In this document: piece after piece, positions 27,494 through 29,814 of the stretch
Numbering within the stretch: position 1 is the first letter of the stretch
Layout: each line of letters begins with the position of its first letter
Virus record (IMG/VR): IMGVR_UViG_3300009149_000184
Span: 1-29,814 of that record
Origin: a virus
Reading direction: 5' to 3' (one strand)
DNA length: 29,814 nt
Position numbers and translations under genes: made by a program
The notes under the pieces: model-generated
Seen by the model: the letters and a program-made list of their open reading frames with translations, nothing else
Told to the model about the DNA's origin: nothing
Databases searched by the model: none

Positions 27494-29494
27494 ATGGCTG
27501 ATAGTAGAATAAGAAACCTTACATATGAAAGCGCACCAACAGGCACAACACAAATAGTCGTTGATGCCGCAAGTTATAGTGATGCTAAAAGAACAACTTT
27601 AGGTGATGTAAAAGATTATATATTAGATGGTATAGACGCAGGTGATACTTATACTACTGGAGTTAGTTTTGATATAAACACAGGTATATTACAATTCACA
27701 AGAAATGATATTGGTGGAGTATATTGGACTGATTTAGATGGTAGATATAATTTAAGTGGGACAACATTTCCATTATCTTTAAGTGGTTTAACTGATGTTG
27801 ATTTTACTACTTTAACAACAGGTGAAGTTTTAACTTTTAATGGTTCAATTTGGGTAAATAGTGGTTCAACTGGTGGTGGAACAGGAACTTCTGGAACATC
27901 AGGTGTTGATGGAACTTCTGGAACATCAGGTGTTGATGGAACTTCTGGAACATCAGGTGTTGATGGAACTTCAGGTAGTTCAGGTTCATCAGGAACATCA
28001 GGTGTTGATGGAACTTCAGGTAGTTCAGGTTCATCAGGAACTTCAGGTGTTGATGGAACAATAGGTAGTTCAGGTTCATCAGGAACATCAGGTGTTGATG
28101 GAACTTCAGGTAGTTCAGGTTCATCAGGTAGTTCAGGTTCAAGTGGAACATCAGGTAGTTCAGGCACTTCAGGTTTAGATGGTTCGCTCACAGGCGTTAC
28201 AACCGATAGTAACTTCTGGTATGATCCTACTACTGATATATTATATACTCCTGAGATAAACTTGTTAGGAACAACAGGTTTCACTACACACGCTGCCTCG
28301 TATTGGGGTTTATATATTGATAGAGCAACAGGTTTAGTATATTCCAATTCAGGATCAACTGGGGATAGTGGAAGTTCAGGTTCATCAGGAACCTCAGGTA
28401 GTTCAGGTATATCAGGAACAGATGGAACATCAGGTATAGATGGAACTTCAGGTTCAAGTGGAATAAGTGGAACAGATGGAACTTCAGGTAGTTCAGGTAT
28501 TTCAGGAACAGATGGAACCTCAGGTAGTTCAGGTAGTTCAGGTATATCAGGAACGGATGGAACATCAGGTTCATCAGGTAGTTCAGGTTCATCAGGTAGT
28601 TCAGGAACATCAGGAATAGATGGTAGTATTAGTGGATTAACCTTTGATACTGACCTTTTTTATGTTGATGATATATTATATACACCACAAATAGTTATGA
28701 CTGGAACCACAGATTTTAGTATTCATCCTTCTAACTACTGGGGACTTTTTATAGATAGTGATACAGGTTTAGTATATTCCAATAGTGGATCAACAGGAGC
28801 ATCAGGAACATCAGGTAGTTCAGGAACATCAGGTTCATCAGGTTCATCAGGTTCAAGTGGTAGTTCAGGTATATCAGGTAGTTCAGGAAGTTCAGGCACA
28901 TCAGTAAGTTCAGGAATAAATGGAACATCAGGTAGTTCAGGCACATCAGGAAGTTCAGGAATAAATGGAACATCAGGAAGTTCAGGCACATCAGGAAGTA
29001 TAACTGGTTTAACCTACGATGTTGATTACTACTATGATACGAGTGTAGATAGATTATATACACCAAGTTTAACTCTACCAGGCGAAACTACAAATACAGC
29101 ACACGGAATAAGTTATGGATCAGTTTTTATAGATAAAACTAATGGAAACTTATATACTAATGAAGTCGCAGGTGGAGGTTCGGTAGGAACATCATTACCA
29201 ATTAAAGCAGTAACAGGTGATTATACAATAGTAACAAAAACAGATTATACGGTTTTAAGTTATTCAACAGGTCAGACCATCAACATTACGGTTCCATTAG
29301 CAGAAGATGAAAAGGGTGAAGTTTTTGTAGTGAAAAATCTAACAGCATCAGGAACAACTAATTTAGTTAGAACAAGCCCTGATGAAATAGATGATGTGAC
29401 AACAACTGCTATACCACCGTTCCATAGTTATATGTTCCAATCGGATGGAGTAACAACTTGGTATATAATAGCCGCATATCAAAGTAAGATTTAA
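27494..29494 (+). CDS. Collagen-like (Gly-X-Y) tail fibre with three repeated modules
   Basis: 666 residues. After an N-terminal domain (about 1-130), three tracts of Gly-X-Y triplets made of Ser/Thr/Val-Asp ([13 protein letters not shown]) alternate with three homologous modules. The modules contain [17 protein letters not shown]...[30 protein letters not shown]...[16 protein letters not shown], and [16 protein letters not shown]...[17 protein letters not shown] beta-rich C-terminal domain follows. Gly at every third position, without proline, suggests a collagen-like or polyglycine-type triple-helical shaft carrying repeated knobs. I infer a host-binding fibre. The long open minus-strand frames here are by-products of the repeats. 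Confidence 0.8.
   Translation: MADSRIRNLTYESAPTGTTQIVVDAASYSDAKRTTLGDVKDYILDGIDAGDTYTTGVSFDINTGILQFTRNDIGGVYWTDLDGRYNLSGTTFPLSLSGLTDVDFTTLTTGEVLTFNGSIWVNSGSTGGGTGTSGTSGVDGTSGTSGVDGTSGTSGVDGTSGSSGSSGTSGVDGTSGSSGSSGTSGVDGTIGSSGSSGTSGVDGTSGSSGSSGSSGSSGTSGSSGTSGLDGSLTGVTTDSNFWYDPTTDILYTPEINLLGTTGFTTHAASYWGLYIDRATGLVYSNSGSTGDSGSSGSSGTSGSSGISGTDGTSGIDGTSGSSGISGTDGTSGSSGISGTDGTSGSSGSSGISGTDGTSGSSGSSGSSGSSGTSGIDGSISGLTFDTDLFYVDDILYTPQIVMTGTTDFSIHPSNYWGLFIDSDTGLVYSNSGSTGASGTSGSSGTSGSSGSSGSSGSSGISGSSGSSGTSVSSGINGTSGSSGTSGSSGINGTSGSSGTSGSITGLTYDVDYYYDTSVDRLYTPSLTLPGETTNTAHGISYGSVFIDKTNGNLYTNEVAGGGSVGTSLPIKAVTGDYTIVTKTDYTVLSYSTGQTINITVPLAEDEKGEVFVVKNLTASGTTNLVRTSPDEIDDVTTTAIPPFHSYMFQSDGVTTWYIIAAYQSKI
27884..28180 (+). 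repeat. Tandem coding repeats of the fibre, tract 1 (27- and 45-bp units)
   Basis: Three 27-bp units (27884, 27911, 27938; GTSGTSGVD) and then 45-bp units at 27965, 28010 and 28055 ([15 protein letters not shown]), followed by shorter units. All unit lengths are multiples of nine, so gain or loss of a unit keeps both frame and triplet phase. Confidence 0.85.
28366..28620 (+). repeat. Tandem coding repeats of the fibre, tract 2
   Basis: Repeats of GGAACTTCAGGTAGTTCA and related units encode GTSGSS and [11 protein letters not shown]. They separate globular modules 1 and 2. Confidence 0.8.
28796..29001 (+). repeat. Tandem coding repeats of the fibre, tract 3
   Basis: Units of GGAACATCAGGTAGTTCA type encode GTSGSS, with a repeated [15 protein letters not shown] element at about 28912-28998. 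They separate modules 2 and 3. Confidence 0.8.
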
Positions 29495-29497
29495 GTT

Positions 29498-29814
29498 ATG
29501 GGAGAAAACGCAATAGATAAAGGGGTAGATCTTGTAACAATAGGGGCAGGAGCACAATTGTTACACACACAATCGGTAGATAGTAGAACTAAATATGTGG
29601 CTTTTAGAACAACAGGTTCCACAATAGAACCACCACCTTCAACGGGGACAACTTATAGGTTAGGAGTTTGTTATTATGGTCAGACTGATAGTGAATTAGA
29701 AAAGAGTATTAGATTTAGTGATGAGAGTTTTGTAAGTATGACTGACCCTGACGCAAATACATATTATCTTAGTCAAACGGGTCCTGACCATATAAATACT
29801 TATGATCTACCACC
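29498..29814 (+). CDS. Putative virion/fibre protein, 3' partial
   Basis: ATG 29498, four bases after the fibre stop, opens a frame that runs off the window end with no stop (105 full codons). It begins MGENAIDKGVDLVTIGAGAQ and continues LLHTQSVDSRTKYVAFRTTG, then YRLGVCYYGQTDSELEKSIR. The sequence is beta-like and polar, consistent with a virion or fibre protein, but no family is recognised. If the genome map is circularly permuted it may lie upstream of the DUF1566 protein seen at the left end of the window. Confidence 0.6.
   Translation, partial: MGENAIDKGVDLVTIGAGAQLLHTQSVDSRTKYVAFRTTGSTIEPPPSTGTTYRLGVCYYGQTDSELEKSIRFSDESFVSMTDPDANTYYLSQTGPDHINTYDLP

Noticed and set aside
27649-28347. 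Long open minus-strand frame rich in PELPDVP repeats
   Set aside because: It is the complement of the Gly/Ser/Thr triplet repeats of the fibre gene; the low-complexity pattern keeps several frames open. It has no start context and opposes the operon. The same holds for similar frames at 28284-28610 and 28735-29066.
27884-29001. CRISPR-like array of short repeats
   Set aside because: Repeat units are translated in frame, vary in length by multiples of nine, and there are no unique spacers of constant length or cas genes.

Overview
The window looks like about 30 kb of a tailed (siphovirus-type) double-stranded DNA phage or prophage of a Bacteroidota host, probably Flavobacteriia-like. The DNA is strongly AT-rich, the genes are packed and mostly on the + strand, and the leaders before start codons are A-rich with no GGAGG-type Shine-Dalgarno sites. 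The head and tail genes belong to families typical of Bacteroidota phages. I see no integrase, DNA polymerase, helicase, endolysin, tRNA or CRISPR array, so replication and lysis functions must lie elsewhere.

Layout. (1) 1-2244: end of a receptor-binding/tail-fibre region: a DUF1566-type lectin domain (5' partial), small membrane proteins with a broken paralogue, and a LamG-like protein, closed by a strong terminator. (2) 2387-2749, minus strand: the only clear reverse gene, a short T4 gp55-like sigma factor. (3) 2880-7149: an accessory block of small genes (GNAT acetyltransferase, zinc-ribbon proteins, RHH and winged-helix regulators, a DUF6291 replication-type protein). Most start in a GATATG(A/G) context. 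The block holds repeated promoter-like leaders, pentamer arrays and a GC-rich hairpin cluster. (4) 7307-13796: one overlapping operon that joins a putative DNA-hypermodification cassette (TET-associated glycosyltransferase-like protein, two ParB-like proteins, a radical-SAM enzyme) to small and large terminase, two paralogous basic proteins and a second sigma-like protein. (5) 13826-17786: tail assembly chaperone with a likely -1 frameshift, tape measure, small membrane proteins, XkdF-like prohead protease. (6) 17848-19954: scaffold-like protein, major capsid protein interrupted by an in-frame TAA, and a tail-tube-like protein, ending in a 13-bp-stem terminator. (7) 20060-27453: portal, head-tail connector, tail completion and baseplate/tail-tip genes. 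(8) 27494-end: a collagen-like fibre with three repeated modules, then another partial virion gene.

A motif close to (C/T)AAAC-N(1-3)-TTTTATATATATAA sits in the gap before almost every gene block (best copies near 7266, 13809, 17806, 20011 and 27459). It is the best candidate for a phage promoter, possibly read by the gp55-like sigma. The observations most worth following up are the glycosyltransferase/ParB/ParB/radical-SAM cassette with no visible TET oxygenase, the promoter series, the nonsense codon in the capsid gene, the tail-chaperone frameshift, and the fibre-region gene split by insertion of its own paralogue. All family assignments were made by eye from the sequence; no database search was run.
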